Below are positions 17,637 through 26,122 of a DNA stretch of 64,000 nucleotides, piece after piece. The DNA comes from Streptomyces sp. JHA26 (GTDB lineage: Bacteria > Actinomycetota > Actinomycetes > Streptomycetales > Streptomycetaceae): the NCBI RefSeq assembly GCF_002005565.1, contig NZ_BDJC01000034.1, forward strand, positions 1-64,000, given 5' to 3'. The notes beneath the pieces were generated by a model. The model was not told the DNA's origin. It saw nothing but the letters and a program-made list of their open reading frames with translations, and ran no database searches. Within the stretch, counting starts at the first letter, position 1. Every line of letters begins with the position of its first letter. A program made the position numbers and the translations under genes.

Positions 17637-17699
17637 CGCCCCCCGCCGCGGCGTTCCCGCGCCGCCGCCTTGATGATCCGCGCCGTACGAGGAGCAGCC

Positions 17700-17975
17700 A
17701 TGCAGCAGGACAAGCACCCCGACTACCGGCCCGTCGTCTTCCGCGACCGCGCCGCCGGATACGCCTTCCTCACCCGGTCCACCGCGACCAGCGAGGAGAC
17801 CATCGCGTGGGACGACGGGGAGACCTACCCGGTGGTGGACGTGGAGATCTCCTCGGAGAGCCACCCCTTCTACACGGGCAAGGCGCGGACGGTGGACTCG
17901 GAGGGGCGCGTCGCCCGCTTCGAACGGCGCTACGGGGCCGGTGAGGGGCAGGGAGGCACCGGCGGGGCGGGCTGA
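17700..17975 (+). CDS. rpmE2: Type B ribosomal protein L31, cysteine-free
   Basis: A 91-residue protein starting MQQDKHPDYRPVVFRD at ATG 17700 after ACGAGGAGC. It matches type B L31 along its length (TWDDGETYPVVDVEISSESHPFYTGKA region, then RVARFERRYG), with an added Gly-rich tail. There is no cysteine, so the zinc-binding CxxC motif of type A L31 is absent. In actinobacteria such paralogues replace the zinc-containing form when zinc is scarce and are often repressed by Zur. I did not find a convincing Zur box in the 63 bases upstream. Confidence 0.92.
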   Translation: MQQDKHPDYRPVVFRDRAAGYAFLTRSTATSEETIAWDDGETYPVVDVEISSESHPFYTGKARTVDSEGRVARFERRYGAGEGQGGTGGAG

Positions 17976-18061
17976 GCGGCCGATGCGCGGGGCCAGGGAC
18001 CGCGCGCCCGGGGAGCCCGCGCCCTGTGGGGGCCGGGCACGGCCGGGGCCCGCCGGACGCC

Positions 18062-18856
18062 TCAGATGAAGTTCAGCGCCGCCGCGCAGCCCACCCCGCC
18101 GAGCACCATGAAGGCCGGCATCAGGACCTTCAGCTCCACCCAGCTTCCCGCCCGGAACCGCATGGCCTTCGGCGGGCCGATGGGATACCAGCGCTTGCGG
18201 CCCACCGGTATGGGCCACAGGATCGGGCAGCCCGAGACGGTCAGCGCGTCCCCGATGTCGTGCACCAGCGCGCCCAGCACGATCGGCAGTCCCAGCCACA
18301 GGTACTCCTGGCCGGGCGCGGTGAACAGCCAGTCCGAGCCGCCCGCCGGCTCGTCCAGTGTTCCGGCGAGGATCCACGCGCTCGTCGCGGCGAGCAGCCA
18401 GACCAGCACGTCGGCGCTGGAACCGCGGGTCGCCCGCCACAGCAGGCCCTCGATGGCGAGCACCATGTGCACGAAGAGGATCGCGAGCACCGCCCAGCGG
18501 CCACCCGTGACGGCCAGGACCGAGGCGCCCGCGCCGATCAGGACGGCCCACAGCCAGGTGTGCGTCAGTGTGCGGTGCCCGCCGGAGCGGCGCGGATCGC
18601 CCCGCTTCTTCGTGGCCTTGTAGACGGCGTACGACAGCTTGTCGACGATCTCGCACAGCCACCGGGAGACGGGTCCGAAGGCCCGGGAGATGGTGGCCGC
18701 CTTGTGGTCGAGGTCCGGGGCGAGGGCGGCGCCGGCGCAGATCAGGGCCCCGACGAGCAGCACCGGCCAGGGCATCGGGTGTCCGGCCGCGGCGGTCGCC
18801 GCCCCGACACCGAGCCAGGACGCGGCGCCCGACAGTGAGTGTGCTGGTCCCATCAT
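18062..18856 (-). CDS. YdjM-family membrane protein (metal-dependent hydrolase-like)
   Basis: A 264-residue multi-pass membrane protein starting MMGPAHSLSGAASWLG at 18856; ATG 18874 (MGRATAMMG) is an in-frame alternative. The MMGPxHxxSG start, the APDLDHKAATISRAFGP segment and GGHRTLTHTWLWAV match the YdjM family, whose conserved His and Asp residues resemble a metal site. About five hydrophobic segments are visible. E. coli YdjM is LexA-regulated and linked to membrane changes in SOS; whether that holds here is unknown. It is divergent from the helicase at 19014. Confidence 0.8.
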   Translation of the reverse strand: MMGPAHSLSGAASWLGVGAATAAAGHPMPWPVLLVGALICAGAALAPDLDHKAATISRAFGPVSRWLCEIVDKLSYAVYKATKKRGDPRRSGGHRTLTHTWLWAVLIGAGASVLAVTGGRWAVLAILFVHMVLAIEGLLWRATRGSSADVLVWLLAATSAWILAGTLDEPAGGSDWLFTAPGQEYLWLGLPIVLGALVHDIGDALTVSGCPILWPIPVGRKRWYPIGPPKAMRFRAGSWVELKVLMPAFMVLGGVGCAAALNFI

Positions 18857-19013
18857 CGCCGTTGCCCGCCCCATTCCTCGTGTGCCGCTGTCCAGTCGTC
18901 CGGATGTGTTTCCGGGTCCGCCGGCGCGTCGTCGGCGACCCAGCGTAGCGGTCGTGATCTTCGTTCCGGCATCCGATTCCCCTCCTACGGCCCGGGCCAG
19001 GCAAGATGGGGGC

Positions 19014-21527
19014 GTGACCCTCATCGACCAGCTCCCGCCGACCGCCGATCCCGACGCCCTGTACGAAGCCTTCGAGTCGTGGGCCCAGGAGCGCGGTCTC
19101 ACGCTCTACCCCCATCAGGAGGAGGCGCTGATCGAGGTGGTCTCCGGCGCCAACGTGATCGTGTCGACGCCCACCGGCTCGGGCAAGAGCATGATCGCGG
19201 CCGGCGCCCACTTCGCCGCGCTGGCCCGGGACGAGGTCACCTTCTACACGGCTCCCATCAAGGCGCTGGTGTCCGAGAAGTTCTTCGAGCTGTGCAAGCT
19301 CTTCGGCACCGAGAACGTGGGCATGCTCACCGGCGACGCCTCGGTGAACGCCGACGCCCCCGTCATCTGCTGCACCGCCGAGGTGCTGGCCTCGATAGCG
19401 CTGCGCGACGGCAAGCACGCGGACATCGGCCAGGTCGTCATGGACGAGTTCCACTTCTACGCGGAGCCGGACCGGGGCTGGGCCTGGCAGATCCCGTTGC
19501 TGGAGCTGCCGCAGGCGCAGTTCGTCCTGATGTCGGCCACGCTCGGCGACGTCTCGTTCTTCGAGAAGGACCTCGCGCGCCGCACCGGCCGTCCCACGGC
19601 GGTGGTCCGCTCGGCCACCCGCCCGGTGCCGCTGTCCTACGAGTACCGCTACACGCCGCTCACCGAGACGCTCACCGACCTGCTGGAGGCCCGGCAGGCG
19701 CCCGTCTACATCGTGCACTTCACGCAGGCGCAGGCCGTGGAGCGGGCGCAGGCGCTGATGAGCATCAACATGTGCACGCGTGAGGAGAAGGAGAAGATCG
19801 CCGAGCTGATCGGAGCCTTCCGCTTCACCACGAAGTTCGGCCGCAACCTCTCCCGTTACGTCCGGCACGGCATCGGCGTGCACCACGCCGGCATGCTGCC
19901 CAAGTACCGGCGCCTGGTGGAGAAGCTGGCCCAGGCCGGTCTGCTGAAGGTGATCTGCGGGACGGACACGCTCGGCGTGGGCGTCAACGTCCCGATCCGC
20001 ACGGTGCTCTTCACGGCGCTGACCAAGTACGACGGCACCCGGGTGCGCACACTGCGGGCCCGTGAGTTCCACCAGATCGCCGGCCGGGCCGGACGCGCCG
20101 GATTCGACACCGAGGGCTTCGTCGTCGCGCAGGCGCCCGAGCACGTCATCGAGAACGAGAAGGCGCTCGCGAAGGCCGGTGACGACCCGAAGAAGCGGCG
20201 CAAGGTCGTCCGCAAGAAGGCGCCCGAGGGTTTCGTGGCCTGGTCGGAGAGCACGTTCGAGAAGCTCATCGCCTCCGAGCCGGAGCCGCTGACCTCCCGT
20301 TTCCGGGTCACTCACACGATGCTGCTGTCGGTGATCGCCCGGCCCGGCAACGCCTTCGCGGCGATGCGGCACCTGCTGGAGGACAACCACGAGCCGCGCA
20401 AGCAGCAACTGCGGCACATCCGGCGGGCGATCGCCATCTACCGCTCGCTGCTGGACGGCGGCATCGTCGAGAAGCTCGACCAGCCCGACGCCGAAGGCCG
20501 CATCGTCCGCCTGACGGTGGACCTCCAGCAGGACTTCGCGCTGAACCAGCCGCTGTCCACCTTCGCGCTCGCGGCGTTCGAGCTGCTGGACCCCGAGTCG
20601 CCGTCGTACGCGCTGGACATGGTGTCCGTGGTGGAGTCCACGCTGGACGATCCGCGGCAGATCCTCGCCGCCCAGCAGAACAAGGCGCGCGGTGAGGCCG
20701 TGGCCGCGATGAAGGCGGACGGCGTCGAGTACGAGGAGCGCATGGAGCGCCTCCAGGACATCACGTACCCGAAGCCGCTCCAGGAGCTGCTCTTCCACGC
20801 CTACGACACGTACCGCAGGAGCCACCCGTGGGTCGGTGACCACCCGTTGTCGCCGAAGTCGGTCATCCGCGACATGTACGAGCGGGCGCTGACCTTCACG
20901 GAACTGGTCTCCCACTACGAGCTGGCCCGCACCGAGGGCATCGTGCTGCGTTACCTCGCCAGCGCCTACAAGGCCCTCGACCACACCGTCCCCGACGACC
21001 TGAAGTCCGACGACCTCCAGGACCTGATCGAGTGGCTCGGCGAGATGGTGCGCCAGGTCGACTCCAGCCTGCTGGACGAGTGGGAGCAGCTCGCCAACCC
21101 CGAGGTGATGACCGCCGAGGAGGCCCAGGAGAAGGCCGACCAGGTGCGGCCGGTCACCGCCAACGCGCGCGCCTTCCGCGTCCTCGTCCGCAACGCCATG
21201 TTCCGCCGCGTCGAGCTGGCCGCCCTCGACCAGGTGGAGGAGCTCGGCGAGATGGACGGCGACGCCGGCTGGGACGCCGACGCGTGGGGCGAGGCCATGG
21301 ACAAGTACTGGGACGAGTACGACGACCTCGGTACCGGTCCCGACGCCCGCGGCCCGAAGCTGCTGGTGATCGAGGAGGAGCCGAAGAACGGCCTGTGGCG
21401 CGTGCGGCAGATCTTCGACGACCCGAACGACGACCATGACTGGGGCATCAGCGCCGAGGTCGATCTCGCGGCCTCGGACGCCGAGGGCCGGGCGGTCGTC
21501 CGCGTCACCGATGTCGGCCAGCTGTGA
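19014..21527 (+). CDS. DEAD/DEAH helicase, Ski2-like, DUF3516 C-terminus
   Basis: An 837-residue superfamily 2 helicase starting at GTG 19014 (VTLIDQLPPTADPDALY). Motif I TPTGSGKS is at residues 52-59, motif II reads MDEFHFY, motif III MSATLGD and motif VI QIAGRAGRAGFD. The C-terminal half (from about 430) is the DUF3516 region, largely helical, ending VVRVTDVGQL. Family members resemble Ski2/Mtr4 RNA helicases and are conserved in actinobacteria, suggesting RNA processing or turnover. The next gene, tesB, starts 19 bases downstream and may be cotranscribed. Confidence 0.9.
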   Translation: MTLIDQLPPTADPDALYEAFESWAQERGLTLYPHQEEALIEVVSGANVIVSTPTGSGKSMIAAGAHFAALARDEVTFYTAPIKALVSEKFFELCKLFGTENVGMLTGDASVNADAPVICCTAEVLASIALRDGKHADIGQVVMDEFHFYAEPDRGWAWQIPLLELPQAQFVLMSATLGDVSFFEKDLARRTGRPTAVVRSATRPVPLSYEYRYTPLTETLTDLLEARQAPVYIVHFTQAQAVERAQALMSINMCTREEKEKIAELIGAFRFTTKFGRNLSRYVRHGIGVHHAGMLPKYRRLVEKLAQAGLLKVICGTDTLGVGVNVPIRTVLFTALTKYDGTRVRTLRAREFHQIAGRAGRAGFDTEGFVVAQAPEHVIENEKALAKAGDDPKKRRKVVRKKAPEGFVAWSESTFEKLIASEPEPLTSRFRVTHTMLLSVIARPGNAFAAMRHLLEDNHEPRKQQLRHIRRAIAIYRSLLDGGIVEKLDQPDAEGRIVRLTVDLQQDFALNQPLSTFALAAFELLDPESPSYALDMVSVVESTLDDPRQILAAQQNKARGEAVAAMKADGVEYEERMERLQDITYPKPLQELLFHAYDTYRRSHPWVGDHPLSPKSVIRDMYERALTFTELVSHYELARTEGIVLRYLASAYKALDHTVPDDLKSDDLQDLIEWLGEMVRQVDSSLLDEWEQLANPEVMTAEEAQEKADQVRPVTANARAFRVLVRNAMFRRVELAALDQVEELGEMDGDAGWDADAWGEAMDKYWDEYDDLGTGPDARGPKLLVIEEEPKNGLWRVRQIFDDPNDDHDWGISAEVDLAASDAEGRAVVRVTDVGQL

Positions 21528-21546
21528 GCACAGGAGAGACCCACCG

Positions 21547-22413
21547 ATGACGAATCCGGCCGAGAGCCTCGTCGACCTGCTCGACCTGGAGCAGATCGAA
21601 GTCAACATCTTCCGCGGCCGCAGCCCCGAGGAGTCCCTGCAGCGGGTCTTCGGCGGCCAGGTGGCCGGCCAGGCGCTGGTCGCCGCCGGGCGCACCACGG
21701 AGGGCGACCGTCCGGTGCACTCGCTGCACGCGTACTTCCTGCGCCCGGGGCGTCCGGGCGTGCCGATCGTGTACCAGGTCGAACGGGACCGTGACGGGCG
21801 GTCGTTCACGACCCGCCGGGTCACCGCCGTGCAGCAGGGCCGCACGATCTTCACGCTCACCGCCTCCTTCCACAAGCCTGAACAGGGGAGTTTCGAGCAC
21901 CAGTTGCCGCCGGCGCGCAAGGTCCCGGACCCGGAGTCCCTGCCGACGGTCACCGAGGAGATCCGGGAGCACCTGGGCGCGCTGCCGGAGCAGCTGGAGC
22001 GGATGGCCCGCCGCCAGCCCTTCGACATCCGCTACGTCGACCGGCTGCGCTGGACCCCCGAGGAGGTCGAGGGCGCCGAGCCGCGCAGCGCGGTGTGGAT
22101 GCGCGCGGTCGGACCGCTCGGCGACGACCCGCTCGTGCACACCTGCGCGCTGACCTACGCCAGCGACATGACCCTCCTGGACGCCGTGCGGATCCCGGTG
22201 GAGCCCCTGTGGGGGCCGCGGGGCTTCGACATGGCGTCGCTGGACCACGCCATGTGGTTCCACCGTCCGTTCCGCGCCGACGAGTGGTTCCTGTACGACC
22301 AGGAGTCCCCGATCGCGACCGGCGGGCGGGGACTGGCCCGCGGGCGGATCTACGACGTGGAGGGGCGCCTGCTGGTGTCCGTCGTCCAGGAGGGGCTGTT
22401 CCGGTCCCTGTAG
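21547..22413 (+). CDS. tesB: Acyl-CoA thioesterase II
   Basis: A 288-residue double hot-dog protein starting MTNPAESLVDLLDLEQIE at ATG 21547, with GGAGAG upstream. Family blocks are GGQVAGQALVAAGRT and HSLHAYFLRPGRP in the first hot-dog. LDHAMWFHRPFRADEWFLYD and SPIATGGRGLARGRIYD follow in the second. The Asp, Thr/Ser and Gln-type active-site arrangement of TesB is consistent with this region (the DHAMWFHR aspartate and the later SPIA segment). It hydrolyses acyl-CoA to free fatty acid and CoA in the cytoplasm. It is convergent with the DUF6397 gene, one base apart. Confidence 0.92.
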   Translation: MTNPAESLVDLLDLEQIEVNIFRGRSPEESLQRVFGGQVAGQALVAAGRTTEGDRPVHSLHAYFLRPGRPGVPIVYQVERDRDGRSFTTRRVTAVQQGRTIFTLTASFHKPEQGSFEHQLPPARKVPDPESLPTVTEEIREHLGALPEQLERMARRQPFDIRYVDRLRWTPEEVEGAEPRSAVWMRAVGPLGDDPLVHTCALTYASDMTLLDAVRIPVEPLWGPRGFDMASLDHAMWFHRPFRADEWFLYDQESPIATGGRGLARGRIYDVEGRLLVSVVQEGLFRSL

Positions 22414-22414
22414 G

Positions 22415-23428
22415 TCACGACCCTCTGCGCCGGATCCGGCCGAGCAGGCCGCGGATCCGCCCGGAGCCCTCGGCCCGGTGCCGCGTCGGTGCCGGACCGG
22501 GCGGGTCCGGCACCGGCTGCAGGGCGGGGTGCGTGGTCCGATGCCCGTGTGCCGTCGGTGACCGGCGACGTCCGTGCGCCGTCGGCACCGGGCGGTGCCG
22601 GTGCTCCCGCGGGACCGGGCGTGGTGCCGGGTGGAGCAGGCGCGCGGCGCGTACGGCGCGCGCCAGGTCGGACCGGAGCCGGTCGATCTCGTCCGGATCG
22701 GCCGCCGTCATGAGTTCTTCGGCGATCTGCGCGGCCGGGGAACCCGGTGAGCCGTGGGCCGGCCGGGCCGGGCGGAACCGGCTCAAGTGGGAGCGCTCGT
22801 AGGGGTCCTGGACGACCTCCGAGACGTCGACCGGGTCGAGCAGCGAGGCAACGGCGGCCGCCCGGGCCCACGGGTCGTCCGTCCGACGGAGCAGATGCTC
22901 CAGGTACCGGCCCCGCCAGTTGCGGGGGCGCAGGTCCAGCCCTTGCGCCAGCTGGTCCCGCAGGCCCTGGGGCGTGCGACCCGTCAGCAGCGCCGCGTTC
23001 CGCTCGTCGGCCGCGAACTTCCTCAGGTCGTCGGCGAGATACCTCCAGACCACGGTCCGGTAGCGGTTGAGGGAGAACGCCGTGGGCACCAGCAGTCCCA
23101 GCCGGGCGAGACGGGTGAACCGCGCCTTCGTCACCTTCAACAGGGCCGCGCCGTCCGTCGTTCCCACCGTCCGGACGCCGGCCCGCAAGGCGTCCGGAAA
23201 GCCCGTCCCCGCCCGGATCCGCCGGATCTCGGCCCGGGGCACGCGCCGTCCGACTCCCCCGGCGTCGGGGACGGTACGGATGTGTCCGAGGTGCACGGCG
23301 ATGTCGAACTCGCTTCGCCTCAGACCGAGTTCCCGTGCCGCCCGGCTCGGTGCGACCGAGTCCTCCCGGACGGTGGCGATCCGGTCGGCGGTGGTCGCGC
23401 TGTCGTTCCCGATGGTCTTCGCGGACAT
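22415..23428 (-). CDS. DUF6397 family protein
   Basis: A 337-residue protein starting MSAKTIGNDSATTADRIA at ATG 23428. Residues 25-110 resemble a DNA-binding fold (SRAARELGLRRSEFDIAVHLGHIRTV, then RRVPRAEIRRI). A repeat-like second segment follows (LLKVTKARFTRLARLGLLVP). The middle has WRYLADDLRKFAADERNAALLTGRTP. The C-terminal 90 residues are His/Arg/Pro-rich and low in complexity. The pattern matches DUF6397, an uncharacterised Streptomyces family. I infer a helix-turn-helix regulator but no target is evident. Confidence 0.7.
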   Translation of the reverse strand: MSAKTIGNDSATTADRIATVREDSVAPSRAARELGLRRSEFDIAVHLGHIRTVPDAGGVGRRVPRAEIRRIRAGTGFPDALRAGVRTVGTTDGAALLKVTKARFTRLARLGLLVPTAFSLNRYRTVVWRYLADDLRKFAADERNAALLTGRTPQGLRDQLAQGLDLRPRNWRGRYLEHLLRRTDDPWARAAAVASLLDPVDVSEVVQDPYERSHLSRFRPARPAHGSPGSPAAQIAEELMTAADPDEIDRLRSDLARAVRAARLLHPAPRPVPREHRHRPVPTAHGRRRSPTAHGHRTTHPALQPVPDPPGPAPTRHRAEGSGRIRGLLGRIRRRGS

Positions 23429-23566
23429 GCTCGTCTCCCCCGTGGAGTGCGCCGGCCGACGCCGTCGTCGGCCGCCTGACACGGAACCGTAGCCGCTTCC
23501 GCACCCTCCGTGACGAGCCTGTGGAAAACTCCGCGTCCATCGTTCCACGGGCCTCGAAACGCCTGG

Positions 23567-23980
23567 TCAGAACTCTATGGAAGGCTTCCATTCCGGCTGC
23601 CGCGCGTCGACGTCGAGGTGTTCGCCGACCCGGTTGACGAGCAGCGTCATCTCGTAGGCGATCTGCCCGATGTCGGCCTCCGCCCCGCTGAGCACGCACA
23701 GGCAGCTGCCGGAGCCCGCCGCCGTGACGAACAGCACCGCGTCGTCGAACTCGACCATCGTCTGCCGTACTCCGCCGGCCCCGAAGTGGCGGCCCGAGCC
23801 CTTGGCCAGGCTGTGGAGTCCGGACGAGACGGCGGCGAGGTGCTCGGCGTCCTCCCGCCGCAGTCCCGTGCTCGCGCCCGTCACCAGTCCGTCGTTGGAC
23901 AGGACCAGCGCGTGCCGTACGTGTTCCACCCGCTCGGTCAGGTCGTCCAGCAGCCAGCCGAGCCCCTGCTTCTGCACCAT
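23567..23980 (-). CDS. Roadblock/LC7 domain protein
   Basis: A 137-residue protein starting MVQKQGLGWLLDDLTER at ATG 23980, with GGGGAGAG upstream. It is a full roadblock fold: WLLDDLTERVEHVRHALVLS, NDGLVTGASTGL, HLAAVSSGLHSLAKG and MVEFDDAVLFVTAAG. Roadblock proteins in Streptomyces (CvnB in conservons) are GTPase-activating partners of small GTPases. Here no DUF742 or GTPase gene is adjacent, so this copy is an orphan. A truncated paralogue lies at 24622-24828. The upstream gap to 24086 holds divergent promoters with the F420 enzyme. Confidence 0.88.
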   Translation of the reverse strand: MVQKQGLGWLLDDLTERVEHVRHALVLSNDGLVTGASTGLRREDAEHLAAVSSGLHSLAKGSGRHFGAGGVRQTMVEFDDAVLFVTAAGSGSCLCVLSGAEADIGQIAYEMTLLVNRVGEHLDVDARQPEWKPSIEF

Positions 23981-24086
23981 GGTCCGCTCTCCCCGTGTTG
24001 TCCCCGTATGCCTCGTCTCCCCCTGCCCGGGGGATCTGCCCGTCAGCCTTCCCCACACCCGGGCCGTGGGCAAGGAGAATGGGTGC

Positions 24087-24515
24087 ATGGCACAGAAGAT
24101 GACCGACGACGAGTGGCGGGCGTTCGTCTCCCACGGCACCCGCACGGCGAAGCTCTCCACCGTTCGCGCGGACGGCAGTCCGCATGTGGCGCCGATCTGG
24201 TTCCTGCTGGACGGGGACGAGGTGGTGTTCAACACCGGCGAGGACACCGTGAAGGGACGCAACCTGCTCCGGGACGGCCGGGTGGCCCTGTGCGTGGACG
24301 ACGACCGGCCGCCCTTCGACTACGTGGTGCTGCAGGGCCGCGCGCGCATCGTGGAGGACTCCGGTGAGCTGAGGCACTGGGCCGCGCGGATCGGGGGCCG
24401 GTACATGGGCGAGGACCGCGCCGAGGAGTTCGGGGCCCGCAACGGCGTGCCGGGGGAGCTTCTGGTCCGCGTCACGATCGACAAGGTCGTGGCGCAGAAG
24501 GCCGTGGCGGGCTGA
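24087..24515 (+). CDS. PPOX-class F420-dependent oxidoreductase
   Basis: A 142-residue split-barrel protein starting MAQKMTDDEWRAFVSHG at ATG 24087 after AAGGAG. Features of the family are RTAKLSTVRADGSPHVAPIWF near the N-terminus, TVKGRNLLRDGRVALCVDDD in the middle and VTIDKVVAQK at the end. These small actinobacterial enzymes bind deazaflavin F420 (or heme/biliverdin in some branches) and reduce varied substrates. It appears monocistronic. Confidence 0.87.
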   Translation: MAQKMTDDEWRAFVSHGTRTAKLSTVRADGSPHVAPIWFLLDGDEVVFNTGEDTVKGRNLLRDGRVALCVDDDRPPFDYVVLQGRARIVEDSGELRHWAARIGGRYMGEDRAEEFGARNGVPGELLVRVTIDKVVAQKAVAG

Positions 24516-24621
24516 GGCCGTTCCCGGACGCGGTGGTGCGCCGGCAGCCGGGGCGAGGGCACTGCGGAGGGGGATGGTGCGCCGGCACGGGAGCGGAGCC
24601 GCCACAAGGTCGGTGAGCCGG

Positions 24622-24828
24622 TCATCGCACGGAGTCGAGCAGCCGGACGGTGTGCATCCGCCCGGCGTACTCGACACGTCCGAGGCCGGTCGACGCGCCC
24701 ACGGCGAGTCCGTCGTTCGACAGCACGACGGCGTGCCGCACTTCGCTCACGCGCAGGACCAGGTCGTCCAGCAGCCAGTCGAGTTCGCCGGTCCGCCGGT
24801 CGGGGGTCGTGCGGGGGTCCCGGATCAT
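24622..24828 (-). pseudogene. Truncated roadblock/LC7 gene
   Basis: A 68-codon frame starting MIRDPRTTPDRRTGELDWLL at ATG 24828. Residues 16-50 (LDWLLDDLVLRVSEVRHAVVL, SNDGLAVGASTGLGR) clearly match the first third of the roadblock domain in the gene at 23567. After this the match stops, and the frame ends VEYAGRMHTVRLLDSVR. The remaining two thirds of the fold is missing. It overlaps the stop of the decayed kinase upstream as ATGA, the coupling expected for an intact kinase-roadblock conservon. The remnant is unlikely to fold. Confidence 0.75.
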
Positions 24829-25331
24829 GCGGGGTCTCCTTCACTGGTGTCGCGGGTGGCCGTCGCGCCGGACGGGCCTTCCCGGTCGGGTCGTCTGCCG
24901 CCCCCGCGCGTCCAGCCGTCGCGGTACGCCGCCATGCGGTCGCGTACGCGCTCGGGGGTGTGCTCGTCGTGGTCGTGCGGTGGGACGGGCTGGGTGGGTT
25001 CTTCCGGTCACCCGTTGCGCAGTTGGGGGACGAGGCTGGCCTGGCGTACACGGCGGGGGAGGTCGTCGGGCCCCACGGCTCGATGCTGTCGAGGAGGCTC
25101 AGCCAGCGGTGGACGAGGACCTGGCTGCGGCGGGCGAGGTTGACGAGGGCCCCGGAGATTCCGCCGGCGAGCCCGGCGCGCTCGACGGCGGCCCGCAGCG
25201 CGGCGCGAGCGCCCGGTGGCGCCGAGGGCACGCACGGTGCAGCGCAGACCGAGGGCGGCGCCGGTGCGGGCCATCGCGTACGACAGCGCGGGTGTCAGCC
25301 GGCCCAGGGTGGCGTGGTCCAGGTGTCCCAT
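24825..25331 (-). pseudogene. Decayed MHYT-type sensor histidine kinase
   Basis: Fragments of one kinase are spread over two minus-strand frames. Frame A starts at ATG 25331: MGHLDHATLGRLTPALSYAM, then GLRCTVRALGATGRSRR, which resembles the start of MHYT-domain sensors. Frame B (about 25230-25080) reads AVERAGLAGGISGALVNLAR and SQVLVHRWLSLLDSIE, like the phosphoacceptor helix of conservon-type kinases. Frame A then resumes with DDLPRRVRQASLVPQLRNG, an in-frame TGA at 25008, PEEPTQPV and TPERVRDRMAAYRDGW, the usual C-terminal tail. Most of the MHYT domain and the whole ATPase domain are deleted. Two frame changes, a nonsense codon and large internal deletions make it non-functional. Confidence 0.75.
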
Positions 25332-25486
25332 GGCTCCGGGACGCTAGTGCTGCGGGGGGGGGCGCACAACGGGGGCGCGTTCGAAGGCTGCCGGGATATG
25401 ACACACAGAGGTGCTGGAACGATCACGTCACGCTCGAGCGTGTGCGCTGCGACTTCCTCGGTGCAGGTTGGGGGATCATGCGGGGC

Positions 25487-26086
25487 ATGAGCGACGACCA
25501 CACCCACGTCCAGGAGTTCTTCACGGCCCGTGCCGCCGACTGGGACAGCCGGTTCCCCGACGACGGCCCCGCCTACGCGGCCGCCGTCGCCGCACTGGGG
25601 CTGCGCGAAGGGGGCCGGGTGCTCGACGCCGGCTGCGGCACCGGACGCGCCCTGCCGCCGCTGCGGGCGGCCGTGGGCCCGTCGGGAGTGGTCGTCGGCG
25701 CCGATCTGACCCCGGCCATGCTCGATGCCGCCGCACGGGCCGGGAGGGACCGGGACGGACGACTGCTGTTGGCCGACGTGACCGCGCTGCCGCTGCGCTC
25801 GTGCTCCCTCGACGCCGTGTTCGCGGCGGGACTGATCGCCCATCTGCCCGATCCGGCGGGCGGTCTGAGGGAACTGGCACGGGTCGTGCGTCCCGGCGGT
25901 GTGCTGGCGCTGTTCCACCCGATCGGCAGGGCGGCGCTCGCGGCACGGCAGGGACGGCGGATCACCCCGGACGACCTGCGTGCCGAGCCCAACCTCAGGC
26001 CGCTGCTGGCCGGTTCCGGGTGGCGCATGACGTCGTACACCGACGAGGACGCCCGGTTCCTCGCCCTGGCCGTCCGCGAGGGCTGA
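25487..26086 (+). CDS. Class I SAM-dependent methyltransferase
   Basis: A 199-residue protein starting MSDDHTHVQEFFTARA at ATG 25487; ATG 25478 (MRGM) is three codons upstream. Motif I VLDAGCGTGRALPPL, motif II (GADLTPAMLDAAARAG) and post-motif segment LADVTALPLRSCSLDAVFAAGL are those of methyltransferase-11-type enzymes. ELARVVRPGGVLALFHP follows. The short C-terminus (AEPNLRPLLAGSGWRMTSYTD) gives little hint of the substrate. It ends near the tandem duplication at 26091 and is convergent with a hydrolase gene. Confidence 0.88.
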   Translation: MSDDHTHVQEFFTARAADWDSRFPDDGPAYAAAVAALGLREGGRVLDAGCGTGRALPPLRAAVGPSGVVVGADLTPAMLDAAARAGRDRDGRLLLADVTALPLRSCSLDAVFAAGLIAHLPDPAGGLRELARVVRPGGVLALFHPIGRAALAARQGRRITPDDLRAEPNLRPLLAGSGWRMTSYTDEDARFLALAVREG

Positions 26087-26090
26087 CCGC

Positions 26091-26122
26091 TCAGACCCGC
26101 CCCGCGTCAGACCCGCCCCGCG
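26091..26122. repeat. Perfect 16-bp tandem duplication
   Basis: TCAGACCCGCCCCGCG occurs twice in direct succession (26091-26106 and 26107-26122). The second copy contains the stop codon and last residues (AGRV) of the minus-strand hydrolase. The first copy would encode the same ending. The duplication sits between two convergent genes and changes neither product. Confidence 0.9.

Noticed and set aside
16713..22028. A 1771-codon open frame on the minus strand
   Set aside because: It lies opposite the ABC, DUF5709, L31, helicase and tesB genes, and in its first half runs through the YdjM gene in another frame. It is a shadow of GC-rich codon use; its product is low in complexity.
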